DNA of 64,000 bases. It comes from Pseudeuparius sepicola. Lineage: Eukaryota > Arthropoda > Insecta > Coleoptera > Anthribidae. Under the pieces are notes generated by a model. It was not told the DNA's origin, searched no databases, and saw nothing but the letters and a program-made list of their open reading frames with translations. The first letter of the stretch is position 1. Every line of letters starts with the position of its first letter. This document shows, one piece after another, positions 35,801 to 43,294 of this stretch. Location: assembly GCA_963920635.1 (NCBI GenBank), contig OY987303.1:44825223-44889222 (forward strand), in the 5' to 3' direction. A program made the translations under genes and the position numbers.

Positions 35801-38800
35801 ATCGATAGTATCAAAGACCTTACTATAGTCCAACAATATAAGTATAGACACATTTTCAAGTCTATAGCTCTGTATATGTCATCAAAAATTTTTGTCGATG
35901 CCGCGTGGGAGTGCTGTTATGTGGCCTAAAACCTGACTGAATATCTGGAACAATTTTATTACGAAACATAAAATCAGAAATTTTGCTCTTCATTTTACGT
36001 ATTTTCGAGTATCTTTGAGATAGTAGGCAATATACTTATTGGTCTTAAATGGGAATATTCTAAGGGGGTAGGACTCTTTGCCAAAATCGCAAAAAAAGTT
36101 TCAACCCCTAAACGACACCATTTCGATTGATTTCATTTTTGTTTTTTTTTATTTATGATTGCCTTAACTAAATTTTCCGGCTGGTCCTTGCCTGTTAATA
36201 ATTTAATTTCTTTAGCCTTTAAAATCCACTTTGGCACTGGCATATGTCACATATTGGCTAACTAGGGATTTCATAAACAACGATAAGACCTAATTAAATG
36301 TGATATCAATGTAATGTAATACAAACTATTTTTTACATTCTATAGTATCTCAAAAACAAAAACTGGCATTGAAACCCGTTTTAAATAATTTTAGAGGTAC
36401 ACAGGATCAGTTTATCATTAGGGATTATTCTTCCCTACACTGTTTTAACTGATTTTTCTTAATTGTACGAAGGCCAGGAAGTACGAAGGCCTAAATCCGC
36501 TCCTAAAATTTCTATTTATAAGTCGAAACTTTAAAATTTTGACTTATAAGTCCAAATATTGACCTACAATTTCGACTTATAACTCAAAGCTTTAAAGTTT
36601 CGACTTGTAAGTTGAAATATTGAACTAATATTTCGACTTTCGAAACTTTAAAGCTTCGACTTATAAGTCGAAACGTTAAAGCTTAGACTTATAAGTCGAA
36701 ATTTTAAAGCTTCCTGTTATAAGTCGAAATATTAAACGTCAATATTTCGACTGATAAGTAGAAACTTTAAAGTTTCGAGTTATAAGTCAAAATATTAGTA
36801 CAATATTTCGACTTCCAACTCGAAACTTTAAAGCTTCGAGTCGAAATTTTGGGTCAATATTTCGAGTTATATAAGTCGAAATTTCAAAGTTTCCTCTTAT
36901 AAGTCCAAATGTTAGGAGCGGATCTAAAAAAAGGCGAGTGCCCCTTCCAGGCCTTCGTAGGGAATCTGACTAAAAATTCTTTTTCCAATTTATTACAGTT
37001 CAAATAATTCAAAATGCCATTACATTATTCTGCAACTGAGACAACTCTTATTTTATTGCATTAGAACTGCATTAACGTGAGAAATAGCTGAATTAATATA
37101 TGTCCCCTATCAGTTGTCTTCTGACTTAAAATTCTTTTTCCAATTTATTACAGTTCAAATAATTCAAAATGCCATTACATTATTCTGCAACTGAGACAAC
37201 TCTTATTTTATTGCATTAGAACTGCATTAACGTGAGAAATAGCTGAATTAATATATGTCCCTTATCAGTTGTCTTCTCACTTAAAATTCTTTTTCCAATT
37301 TATTACAGTTCAAATAATTCAAAATGCCATTACATTATTCTGCAACTGAGACAACTCTTATTTTATTGCATTAGAACTGCATTAACGTGAGAAATAGCTG
37401 AATTAATATATGTCCCTTATCAGTTGTCTTCTCACTTAAAATTCTTTTTCCAATTTATTACAGTTCAAATAAGTCAAAATGCCATTACATTATTCTGCAA
37501 CTGAGACAACTCTTATTTTATTGCATTAGAACTGCATTAACGTGAGAAATAGCTGAATTAATATATGTCCCCTATCAGTTGTCTTCTGACTTAAAATTCT
37601 TTTTCCAATTTATTACAGTTCAAATAATTCAAAATGCCATTACATTATTCTGCAACTGAGACAACTCTTATTTTATTGCATTAGAACTGCATTAACGTGA
37701 GAAATAGCTGAATTAATATATGTCCCCTATCAGTTGTCTTCTGACTTAAAATTCTTTTTCCAATTTATTACAGTTCAAATAAGTCAAAATGCCATTACAT
37801 TATTCTGCAACTGAGACAACTCTTATTTTATTGCATTAGAACTGCATTAACGTGAGAAATAGCTGAATTAATATATGTCCCCTATCAGTTGTCTTCTGAC
37901 TTAAAATTCTTTTTCCAATTTATTACAGTTCAAATAATTCAAAATGCCATTACATTATTCTGCAACTGAGACAACTCTTATTTTATTGCATTAGAACTGC
38001 ATTAACGTGAGAAATAGCTGAATTAATATATGTCCCCTATCAGTTGTCTTCTCACTTAAAATTCTTTTTCCAATTTATTACAGTTCAAATAATTCAAAAT
38101 GCCATTACATTATTCTGCAACTGAGACAACTCTTATTTTATTGCATTAGAACTGCATTAACATGAGAAATAGCTGAATTAATATATGTCCCCTATCAGTT
38201 GTCTTCTGACTTAAAATTCTTTTTCCAATTTATTACAGTTCAAATAATTCAAAATGCCATTACATTATTCTGCAACTGAGACAACTCTTATTTTATTGCA
38301 TTAGAACTGCATTAACGTGAGAAATAGCTGAATTAATATATGTCCCCTATCAGTTGTCTTCTGACTTAAAATTCTTTTTCCAATTTATTACAGTTCAAAT
38401 AATTCAAAATGCCATTACATTATTCTGCAACTGAGACAACTCTTATTTTATTGCATTAGAACTGCATTAACGTGAGAAATAGCTGAATTAATATATGTCC
38501 CCTATCAGTTGTCTTCTGACTTAAAATTCTTTTTCCAATTTATTACAGTTCAAATAATTCAAAATGCCATTACATTATTCTGCAACTGAGACAACTCTTA
38601 TTTTATTGCATTAGAACTGCATTAACGTGAGAAATAGCTGAATTAATATATGTCCCCTATCAGTTGTGTTCTTATATCTTTTTATTTTTTCCATATACTT
38701 ATCTGCTTGAAAATAGTAATGTTTATAGGTTTGTAATAAAACATCTCACTCAACATTGTTTAATAGTGCAAAGTGTAATATCTCAGTTAACGTTGCTTAA

Positions 38801-40379
38801 TGGTGCTTTATTGACGTTAATTGCAAAGAAGTACGCACAGAAGTGGTTTTATTTATTTATTAGGCCTACATATCTTTGCATTAGGTATTAGGTACATCTA
38901 TGTATCTTACTCTGTAATTTCTACTTATCTGCCTATACAATAAACTATCAACACTAAAAAAAAGTTAATATAAATTACTAAAATCAGTTCGGAAGAATAC
39001 TAAAATTATTTATAATTGATAAATGATGATTTACAATGATAAATAATAATTTCAAACCTCATTATATACTTACTACCAATTTTAGTGTGTAGGATATTAT
39101 AAAACGCAGAAAATAGTTGTTTACTTTACTATTCTGTGGAAACATATTTCTTATTACCCATTGTTATATTTTGTTTAGTGTATTAGTGTCATATACATAT
39201 ATGAAAGAACCTTATTACAGTATATTTAATTTAAGCATTTCAAAATTTGGCAATATATTATGCTTAATCAAAAGTGACATATTTTATAACTTATAAAAAT
39301 GTGCTTTTTTAGATATATTGAAAAAAGCAGACAACGCCAAAATAATTTGGGCGTCTTCCATTATGGGCATAATAGGAGGATTCGATTTGGATTACCTCAG
39401 AGATCGCCGGATGTCTTGGTTATACAAATCATTTTATTATGAATATTGTGTCTCCAAATTCAGCTTGTATATCACGTCAACAATGCTAGGTGAAAAACTG
39501 AAAGATACTGGTATCACATCCAACAGCACTCATCCAGGGTTGGTTAAAACAACCATTTTCAGCACCTGTATCGAAGCTGCTAAAAGTCGAACTAATTTAT
39601 TCGCTAAGCTGTATGCCTACTTTGCCTTAATGCTATCCTATATTGTAGGAAAGGTAAGTGAAACAGGTAAACTGTCAAATATTTTTACTCCCACGCTTCT
39701 ATAAGCTACGACTTTGACTCGGCTTGCTTTCAGCTTGCAGAGGGATTTATTCAATGTAAACTTAGTTGGGCATATGCCACCGTTCTTTAGGATGATAACA
39801 AGAAATATTGTATATTTATCTTTGGCATCCTGTTTAGAAACGCGGAAAAACTATCCTAACGCTACCTAACTTGTCTGCTTTTTGTTGGCGCAGTAGAAAT
39901 TAGTAGAAATATTAAAATGTGTTTTTGCTATTTCAAAAAGAATTGTTCCTGTTTTGTTAAAATTTGAACATTTGCACGGCTATTTTCGAAGAAGCTGAAT
40001 ACAAAAATTGCTACCACTCCCCGCACCACAAAAAAGAAATAATCGATTAACTTGACAACCAAAGTTTAAGGGGATGTTCGCACCTAAGATGGTGTACCCT
40101 GTATAATAAAATATCTTAGGTAGATTCGTACCTATTCTAAACCACATTATTTTTTAGAGTGCAGAAGAAGGGGCTCAGTCCATTATCCATACAATTTGTT
40201 CGAAAGAACATCAACATCTTAGTGGTAGGTATTTTGCTGATTGCAATCCAAACCACTGGATGTCTAAAGCGATGAGACGGAAATTTCTGAATCTTGGAGA
40301 AAAATTCCGCAAAGAATTTTGGGAAAAATGTGAACAAATTGTGCACCTTGAAGAAAAGGAGAAAATATCTATAAAATAA
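11358..40379 (+). CDS. Short-chain dehydrogenase/reductase, retinol dehydrogenase-like (4 exons)
   Basis: The coding sequence joins 11358-11493, 20779-21075, 39313-39653 and 40158-40379, giving 331 residues; every intron is GT-AG and the phases agree. Residues 1-19 are a hydrophobic N-terminal anchor (MLWYLLLFAVWFVVFLKII). The nucleotide-binding motif TGGASGIG spans residues 41-48 and is split by intron 1. NNAG is at 118-121, NFFGHFLLT at 132-140, ASS at 158-160 and the catalytic YCVSK at 189-193, followed by HPGLVKT. Family knowledge: these membrane-anchored, NADP-preferring enzymes oxidise or reduce retinoids, steroids or other lipid aldehydes. The substrate is not predictable here. Total length matches RDH11-14 relatives, but the stretch between NNAG and NFFGHF is about ten residues short. 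The gene looks functional; a recent loss of activity cannot be excluded. Confidence 0.93.
12160..12790 (+). pseudogene. Penelope-like endonuclease/3' coding remnant
   Basis: The plus strand shows IPYIPGLSDKLKRIGN and FYVGES (the YVG element), but in shifting frames with stops. The same blocks occur in the better copy at 15.1-15.5 kb. Inactive. Confidence 0.7.
13100..13661. mobile_element. MITE with ~130-bp inverted ends
   Basis: The left arm (TAGTCCGTCAGATAGTGACA, then GCCTCGAAGAGGGTTGAAAA) is repeated inverted at the right end (TTTTCAACCCTCTTCGAGGC, then TGTCACTATCTGTCGGTCTA). It splits the start of a Penelope-like reading frame. One arm of the same family sits at 51915-52062. The element at 62201-63097 shares the terminal AGATAGTGACAGA word. 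Confidence 0.8.
13716..14246 (+). pseudogene. Chimeric ORF: Penelope RT piece fused to gypsy integrase piece
   Basis: This 176-codon open frame joins two unrelated retroelements. Residues 1 to about 56 match the Penelope RT stretch seen again at 14392 (VSKIFKIVNPLV). From about residue 57 it is Ty3/gypsy integrase: an HHCC zinc finger (VHEGVGGRHFG, then WCRRCEEF), then IDIEGPFP with a catalytic Asp, and DYFSKWPE. The segment between the zinc finger and the core is deleted. It is probably a fossil read-through, not a working protein. Confidence 0.75.
14226..14954 (+). pseudogene. Penelope-like reverse transcriptase remnant
   Basis: Recognisable RT blocks include ILASFDVVSLFTNVP (first catalytic Asp region) and MGLAMGSSLSPFIINLFMED, the 'GxxMGxxxSP' block. 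Stops and shifts occur, for example after KSLKISTKS. The YVDD block is not visible between 14820 and 14870, so the domain is damaged. Confidence 0.8.
15090..15560 (+). pseudogene. Penelope-like endonuclease/3' remnant
   Basis: It contains IPGPSDKLKRIGN, a frame-broken YVGETCRPF equivalent, [25 protein letters not shown] and WRKIKELTFNLGN. A parallel copy on the minus strand at 54.8-55.1 kb keeps the last block in a clean frame. Inactive. Confidence 0.75.
16189..16455. mobile_element. Small hAT-like MITE with a G16 run
   Basis: The ends read AATGGCGGATCTA (left) and TAGATCCGCCACTG (right), like the CAGTGGCGGATC ends common in insect hAT elements. Near the right end a run of 16 G (16398-16413) faces a run of 9 C across CTATAGCCCCTATAG, forming a strong hairpin. 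A target duplication was not clear. Confidence 0.5.
16719..18262. mobile_element. Foldback element, TACAGGGTGG ends, with a secondary insertion
   Basis: The left arm (16719-17000) recurs inverted at 17610-17825 (AACTAGTTTGGTAAATATTC and the AACTTTTTTATAAGGCCTTA word). The mirror of the left terminus (CCACCCTGTATAAT) appears only at 18250-18262. About 420 bp (17826-18245) therefore replaces or interrupts the right arm. Confidence 0.65.
18327..18490. repeat. Interspersed repeat shared with 27048-27180
   Basis: AATCTCGCCAAGGCC, then AAAAAATCGT and GACGATTT match the 27.05 kb copy in order and orientation. Function unknown. Confidence 0.5.
18534..18631 (+). repeat. Tandem duplication of ~54 bp
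   Basis: The unit AAATTTAGGCTGCATGTAAT continuing to TTTTTGGACAATTCA occurs twice in direct order with almost no divergence, so the duplication is recent. Confidence 0.8.
18794..20751. mobile_element. DNA element with CCCAAGTAGC ends and dense GTGGC/GCCAC motifs
   Basis: The ends CCCAAGTAGCTTTTTTAGTG and ATGCTACTTGGG are inverted, with TA on both sides. The first and last few hundred bases are packed with GTGGC/GCCAC words. A relative with CCCAAGCAGC ends sits at 52248-54060; both contain CAAAATGGGGAACA near the left end. No transposase was seen. The right end is 27 nt from the SDR exon 2 acceptor. Confidence 0.75.
20779..21075 (+). CDS. SDR exon 2
   Basis: The acceptor TTTTCTGTAG ends at 20778 and the donor GTGAGT begins at 21076. 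The exon encodes the second half of the glycine motif, the adenine-pocket aspartate region, DLSSLESVREF and NNAG. The acceptor lies 27 nt from the end of the repeat element at 18794-20751. Confidence 0.92.
21295..21600. repeat. GC-rich repeat, partner of 27300-27440 (inverted)
   Basis: CCCGGGCGCACATTGAGACG then AGACGACGCAGT recur inverted near 27385-27425. The stretch is a dense series of GACGCAG/GCGCAG words, unlike its AT-rich surroundings. It may be the terminal region of a PIF/Harbinger-type element (CGGGCGC ends beside TTAA), but this is uncertain. Confidence 0.5.
21766..21883. repeat. Perfect-looking palindrome of ~117 bp
   Basis: GTACCAAGGCACTGAAGTTC and TTTTTATGACTCATGTGG recur inverted as CCACATGAGTCATAAAAA and GAACTTCAGTGCCGAGGTAC, around a GAGGCCTCTGGCCGAGGC loop. 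No coding content. Confidence 0.75.
21931..22012 (-). repeat. 5S rRNA-like SINE 3' part with ATT tail
   Basis: On the minus strand the order is AAAGTCAAGCAACG (5S internal box A is AAGTTAAGCAACG), then TAGTCGGTTCGTGGACGGGT (compare 5S box C, TAGTACTTGGATGGGTGACC), then GATCCC and a TTATTATTATT tail. The combination fits a 5S-derived SINE (SINE3-type). A tRNA-like reading of GGTTCG as box B is the alternative. Confidence 0.45.
22390..22599 (+). pseudogene. Unrecognised coding-like fragment
   Basis: A 69-codon frame without stops and with balanced composition reads LAQAIAPVRALGEDLKRE, then KTSPEPAGTLYIPDQKLKR, then SSPEPSCG. It has no start methionine at its beginning. Charged and proline-rich sequence could be a retroelement gag piece, but no motif proves this. 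Confidence 0.3.
22905..23075 (+). repeat. Interspersed repeat shared with 51720-51840
   Basis: ATTATTTGCCCCTT, then CACTGCTC, CGACCAGAA, CCGCCCA and AGGGGTATCATTCCAT occur in the same order in both places with scattered differences. Unclassified. Confidence 0.6.
23299..24173. mobile_element. Foldback element, TACAGTGTGTCCAACTTTAA ends
   Basis: Arms of about 260 bp are inverted copies (CAACTTTAAAACTGTACAAA left; TTTGTACAGTTTTAAAGTTG right) with TA at both ends. The core is occupied by another foldback element (23572-23902). Confidence 0.85.
23572..23902. mobile_element. Foldback element nested in a foldback element
   Basis: TACAGGGAGTTCCAATCTGC and TTGAGCAAAATAGGACTTTT are mirrored by CCTATTTTGCTCAAATTTGA and GAACTCCCTGTA. 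It sits in the core of the 23299-24173 element. Confidence 0.8.
24174..25780. other. Intron 2 DNA, no gene recognised
   Basis: AT-rich DNA inside SDR intron 2. One orphan element end (ACACCCTGTATAC) lies at about 25106-25118, and a hairpin GCAAAGTCTAG/CTAGACTTTGC at 25133-25161. Otherwise nothing interpretable. Confidence 0.4.
25975..26285. other. GC-rich island with terminal hairpin
   Basis: About 270 bp of very high G+C and CpG (for example CGAGGCGCGCTCCGCAAGGC) is followed by the hairpin CAAAGAAAATAGT/ACTATTTTCTTTG (26249-26281). Both strands are open, as expected for GC-rich DNA. It may be the 5' UTR of a non-LTR retrotransposon or another repeat fragment. Confidence 0.35.
26381..26836 (-). 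pseudogene. Non-LTR (Jockey-clade) retrotransposon RT C-terminal remnant
   Basis: The minus-strand frame has 151 codons. KLYPLVCTRSVLSSANKLQM, then YKVIFRPIMTYACPAWQMAS, then LQIQQNKFIRMALG and RADELP-like LHERAELPMISDYM match the conserved segment after the RT palm in Jockey-type ORF2. The RT catalytic domain and endonuclease are absent. A TAG stop ends it just upstream of an apparent short 3' UTR. Confidence 0.8.
27048..27441 (-). mobile_element. Composite repeat with a possible transposase start
   Basis: It combines the repeat shared with 18327-18490 and the inverted copy of the 21.4 kb GC-rich repeat. Its minus-strand frame (27441-27127) has MAAYEQAMAMSLLLSSESES followed by DEEF, an acidic start reminiscent of PIF/Harbinger transposases. 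The similarity is weak. Confidence 0.35.
28330..28614 (-). pseudogene. GIY-YIG endonuclease of the Penelope-like element, downstream half
   Basis: The minus-strand frame reads GQTKQRLEKRLYNHQYDCKI, then TALALHHFNTGHNFDF and LSSIYSNLIDKIHPK then stop. The preceding Cys-x2-Cys and the YI of YIG lie beyond the inserted element, around 30176-30200. Confidence 0.8.
28617..30173. mobile_element. Foldback element, TACAGGGTGTTCACTTTCAA ends, with transposase head
   Basis: Two arms of about 525 bp, nearly identical and inverted, flank a core of about 500 bp. TA lies at each end (28615-28616 and 30174-30175). High arm identity suggests a recent origin. It interrupts the Penelope-like endonuclease; removing it together with one TA rejoins that frame. 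Confidence 0.9.
29207..29584 (+). CDS. DUF4817/HTH head of a mariner-like transposase, without DDE domain
   Basis: The intact frame has 125 codons. YQELYPERRQPNRLCRRM fits the DUF4817 head, and RLNQETSQRKIARECGLSLG then AVNKILKKHRYHDFKI is a classic transposase helix-turn-helix. The frame ends about 15 residues later with no catalytic domain. It could encode a DNA-binding repressor-like protein, or be a fossil left by internal deletion. Confidence 0.75.
   Translation: MPQQYPIHIQYMYQELYPERRQPNRLCRRMEADATLQNKRRNDFVRARGAVSQINVLAQIRLNQETSQRKIARECGLSLGAVNKILKKHRYHDFKIQPVQKLLIYCRATKACRLDTDPWRHLSIY
30198..31045 (-). pseudogene. Penelope-like reverse transcriptase
   Basis: The minus strand contains VSLDVVSLFTNVTKELVLSG (first catalytic block), then a shifted HGTAMGNP-type block, then PFLFCYVDDILTMV (the YVDD catalytic pair), FTTEIEVDGQIPFLDTLV, and DWYQKPTSSGR. 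This order is diagnostic of Penelope-like RT. The frame breaks near 30.8-30.9 kb and near 30.41 kb. Confidence 0.85.
31345..32500. mobile_element. Foldback element
   Basis: The left arm (31436-31585, with TCAAGTTGCATG at its end) recurs inverted at 32351-32495 (CATGCAACTTGATTTAAGCG, then CAGGCAGGTAAAATA). ATACAGTGTGACC near 31350 resembles the left ends of this family. No convincing coding sequence lies between. Confidence 0.55.
32764..32823. repeat. (TA)n microsatellite
   Basis: About 60 bp of uninterrupted TA. Confidence 0.95.
32890..36265. mobile_element. Large composite inverted-repeat element
   Basis: The outer left words AGTTAGCCAATATATG and TTAACAGGCAAGGATCAGCC are mirrored at 36140-36265. 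A second inverted pair starts GTTTAGGGTTGAAACAG (33948) and ends GTTTCAACCCCTAAAC (about 36098-36113). A third pair lies at 34.05-34.2 and 34.6-34.75 kb. A non-LTR fragment is inserted in the right arm. The arms contain a CT microsatellite near 33525-33543. Confidence 0.55.
35020..35783 (-). pseudogene. Non-LTR retrotransposon ORF2 C-terminal remnant
   Basis: The minus strand reads LADISAARNLKLNPSKSPAQ (the NxLxLNxxKS block), ACENLGLWIDMRFR (the LG-x-x-x-D block) and LYPHRHTLSSTLKLQLCEAL. After a break come RVQNSCFRYSFGIRKYDHTS and GRLKLNNLRSLHLLFLTHKV. The order fits R1/Jockey-type ORF2 after the catalytic palm. An ATT-rich run near 34765 may be the element's tail. Confidence 0.75.
36465..36961. 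mobile_element. MITE with TACGAAGGCC ends and TTTCGACTTATAAGTCG arrays
   Basis: The ends (TACGAAGGCCAGGAAG, then ATCCGCTCCTAA; right TTAGGAGCGGAT, then CTTCCAGGCCTTCGTA) are inverted. The interior is a run of self-complementary ACTTATAAGTCGAAA units of about 20-45 bp. It has no coding capacity and directly abuts the 155-bp tandem array. Confidence 0.75.
36966..38668 (+). repeat. Tandem array, 11 copies of a 155-bp unit
   Basis: The word AAAATGCCATTACATTATTC recurs at 37011, 37166, 37321, 37476, 37631, 37786, 37941, 38096, 38251, 38406 and 38561, exactly 155 bp apart. Copies differ only at a few sites (AATTC/AAGTC, CCCCTAT/CCCTTAT, CTGAC/CTCAC). Each unit holds TTTTTCCAATTTATTACAG, a good splice-acceptor match. 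The array lies in SDR intron 2, 645 bp upstream of exon 3. Confidence 0.97.
38669..39312. other. Intron 2 DNA before SDR exon 3
   Basis: AT-rich, no repeat or coding signal recognised. Confidence 0.4.
39313..39653 (+). CDS. SDR exon 3
   Basis: The acceptor TTTTTTAG ends at 39312 and the donor GTAAGT starts at 39654. The exon completes the aspartate codon begun in exon 2 and carries the catalytic serine region (IIWASS) and the YCVSK tyrosine/lysine pair. It ends in phase 0. Confidence 0.92.
39654..40157. other. SDR intron 3
   Basis: This is a 504-bp GT-AG intron. A mobile-element terminus (GTGTACCCTGTATAAT, about 40089-40104) lies some 55 nt before exon 4; its other end was not identified. 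Confidence 0.75.
40158..40379 (+). CDS. SDR exon 4 (C-terminus)
   Basis: The acceptor TTTTTTAG ends at 40157. The exon starts SAEEGAQSIIH, the usual 'EGAQT' element of the family, followed by GRYFADC, and ends in a lysine-rich tail with TAA at 40377-40379. Confidence 0.92.
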   Translation, partial: SAEEGAQSIIHTICSKEHQHLSGRYFADCNPNHWMSKAMRRKFLNLGEKFRKEFWEKCEQIVHLEEKEKISIK

Positions 40380-40410
40380 GATTTTTTCATTTTGTGTTGT
40401 ATGTACTCTT

Positions 40411-40416
40411 AATAAA
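40411..40416 (+). promoter_or_regulatory. Polyadenylation signal of the SDR gene
   Basis: AATAAA lies 32 nt after the SDR stop codon, a normal position for a compact 3' UTR. Confidence 0.7.
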
Positions 40417-40904
40417 ATATTTTATACTAATGTTCCATTGTAGTTCTCTGGCTTTGCCTTACAATTACAACTGCTCTATTTACAATTCGTAATATTTGTC
40501 TACAACAAATAGTTCAGACAACCGACGCGTTGAAGGATTCTCGCGCAACTACGACGTGTTGCCAGTTCACAACAGATCAAGTAAGAAAATGCTGATACCT
40601 CTGTAGACATAGGGCAATCAAGCAAATAGACGCTAACATTAGTGTTTAATTAAAAAAAAACAAGAAAGAAGTAGTCGACGCTCTACGGGCAAGCGTCTGT
40701 GTTACTTATATAGTGTGTCCCAGGTAAAAGTATCCCAATTTTCATTTTTGTAATGCTTATCCCCTCTCCGCCATAGCCACCTCCTCTATTTTTTAATGGA
40801 CCATCCAACCATCCAACCAAAGTGAAGGCTTATATGCACATCTTAACACGGAAAGAACGAAACAAATGGTATATTTTAGGTATGTATGTACATATATTGA
40901 TATA

Positions 40905-42700
40905 TTGTAAAAAGTTAGAATCCGAGCCGGCCTTCGCCTTGCGGCATCTTCAGAGGCTCACTAAAAATTGTAAGTGTCAACACAATAAAAATATGTAAAT
41001 AGTAGGTACTTATCTAAGACAGAATTAGCGATGAAAACAGCTTACTTGTTAAAACACAGAGAAAAATACACACGACTCGTACATGCTAGTCGATAGCAGA
41101 CAGACAAATCGTCATTTGCTAATTACAAATCGTCACGATAAAATTCTAACTAAGAAAATAACAAACCAGAGACCAAGCTTATGCAACTATACACACAACT
41201 ATGGGTAAAGAAAAAAGTAGATATTTAAAGGTAGATTAAAAAAAAATTTAAATCGCAAGAAAAATGGGTTTGAAATTAAAACAAAAGTTAATCTTATTAT
41301 TTCAACCTGTTGATTGAGTCTAAGGTGATGTCCGAAGGCTGACACGTTTGAATAAAAATATGTTCTTTAATCCTCCCACAGATCGTCTCGTTTGCCCTAC
41401 GTAAGCCGCAAAGCAATCATTGCAAATCAAACGATATACCCCACTCTTATGTAAACTGCTTAGTTTATCCTTGTTCTTAGTTAAAACAGAGCCGAGAGAA
41501 TTTGTAGACTTAAAAGAATTTTTTCGTAGCTTGTGAATATCTCTCGATTAAACTAGAAATCTTCTATGAAAAAATGCCGATATATGGTAACGAAAAATAT
41601 TTTTTATATTGTCATTGGTTTCATATGTTGTAGAATAGGCTTGTTTTCTAGGTAAGAATATTTTGTTCTAGTCTCATGATCAGCTTAGGCACGATATCCT
41701 TACTATAACCATTATTGTCTGCAATTGATTCTATTTTGGAAGGTTTCTTCTCAAAACTATCTGGTATCTGGTGACAAAGGTACCTATACTATACAGGGTG
41801 AGTAATAAATAATGGGATACAGAGCAACTGCATATACCTATTTTGGGCCAAAATATTAGGATTGAAGCTAATATAATATCTTATAGAAATGTTGTAATTG
41901 TTTTTGAAATTGCATTTTTGTACAGTTGATCTGTAACATTTGAAAGTGGTAGTACCTTTTTTATGTTTTGAATGTTGGTGTTAACAGATGTTTTGGGGCA
42001 CATTTTGCATTTTGCCAATTTCAACGCAAACAGTTGATATTATCATTATGAAACAAGAGTACCTTTTTATTTCAGAATGAAAAGATGCACTAAAATTATG
42101 GACCTGCAACACCAAAAAGATCACCTCAAAAAAGTTAGGAGTAAAAGCACGAAACTAAAACAGCGCAAGTGGCGCCCTCTGTGAGATACGTAGAAACTGA
42201 CATTTTGAGCTTATTCTCCATCCCCAACCCCAAAAACATATTTGGGAGAGGTAGCCAAAATGCAATTTCAAAAAACAAATTTCGAGGCCCTGTATCTCTT
42301 AAACAAACAACATTTCTATAAGGCATATATTAGCCTCAATCGTAATATTTTCGCCCAAAATATATGCAGTTGCTCTATGTCCCATTATTTATGACTTACC
42401 CTGTATAATTTGTGTATGTAACTATTAAAGGACGAATAAGATGATATGATGACCTGGATGACAAGAAGTGGCATGTATAGCATGGATAGTTTGAGTTGGC
42501 TAAACACACTAAAAGAAATTTCATTATTAATGTCTTTGAAAGTCTAAGAAGTTTAATTTATTATCCTGTTCAAATTCCACCGTGAAATCTATATTCGGAT
42601 GTAAGTTATTAACAAAATTTAAAATCCTGTCAATATCATCAGAGTTACCATTAATAAAGACATATAACTTGCCCAGTGCTTACATAACTTGCCCAGTGCC
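40905..42700 (-). mobile_element. Degraded Penelope-like element
   Basis: The minus strand has an RT end near 42.69-42.55 kb (ALGKLYVFINGNSDDID, then HPNIDFTVEFEQDNKLNFLD). A GIY-YIG start lies near 41.46-41.37 kb (SGVYRLICNDCFAAYVGQTR). A terminus with GAAGATGCCGCAAGG near 40950 resembles other copies. A foldback MITE (41792-42405) splits it. Confidence 0.75.
41792..42405. mobile_element. Foldback MITE, TACAGGGTGAGTAATAAATA ends
   Basis: The left arm ends TAGAAATGTTG and is mirrored by CAACATTTCTATAAG at the right; terminal TACAGGGTGAGT and ACTTACCCTGTA. A related, rearranged copy lies at about 58.75-59.36 kb (shared word GTGGCGCCCTCTGTGAGATA). It sits inside a Penelope-like element. Confidence 0.85.
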
Positions 42701-43030
42701 CAAAAACAGATCTTATCAGTTGATTGGTTGTTTAATATAAAATTGTTTTCCAGATCATTCATAAAAACTTCGGCTATATGATAGAGCAAAAACTGTCCAC
42801 CCCAAATAGAGGTTTTTTGGGCACAACTTTCTTATTTTCTTCCTATTTCAAAGGGTTTTCCAATAAGTTGGGCATGGCCCCAAGATGTAAATAAGCTTTA
42901 CAGAAATGAAATTTGGTTCCAAATGTGTACCTATATCGCGTTTTAAAAATTAGAAGACGTGTTTGATAGTTTGTTAGTGCTCATAAACTTCATAAATGAT
43001 AATTGTTACTCTAAAACAGCTGGGCACTAA

Positions 43031-43259
43031 ACCAAATCCAGTTTCAAGGTGCAGTGCATATAAATACGCATACGCGCGTCACCGGCCAGTGCCAGAGCTG
43101 CTATTGACTGATCAGCTCGAACCGACCAGCCAATAGCAGCTCTGGCAGTGGCCCGTGGCGCGCATATTAGTGTTTATATCCACTTCACTTTGAAACTGAA
43201 TTTGGTCATTGAGTAAAAGAATATATATTTTATTAAATATATATTCGTTTACTCAATGA
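43031..43259. repeat. Two adjacent palindromes
   Basis: The first (43031-43205) has arms CCAAATCCAGTTTCAAGGTG and CACTTTGAAACTGAATTTGG around GC-rich GCCAGAGCTGCTATTG/CAATAGCAGCTCTGGC. The second (43205-43259) is TCATTGAGTAAA...TTTACTCAATGA with an AT-rich middle. Confidence 0.75.
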
Positions 43260-43294
43260 TTTGGTTTAGGAGCTACATGTCAAGATGATTACTG

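Noticed and set aside
36465..38668. CRISPR-like repeat arrays
   Set aside because: The 155-bp array is head-to-tail without unique spacers, and the ACTTATAAGTCGAAA units are degenerate palindromes in a MITE. The window is eukaryotic.
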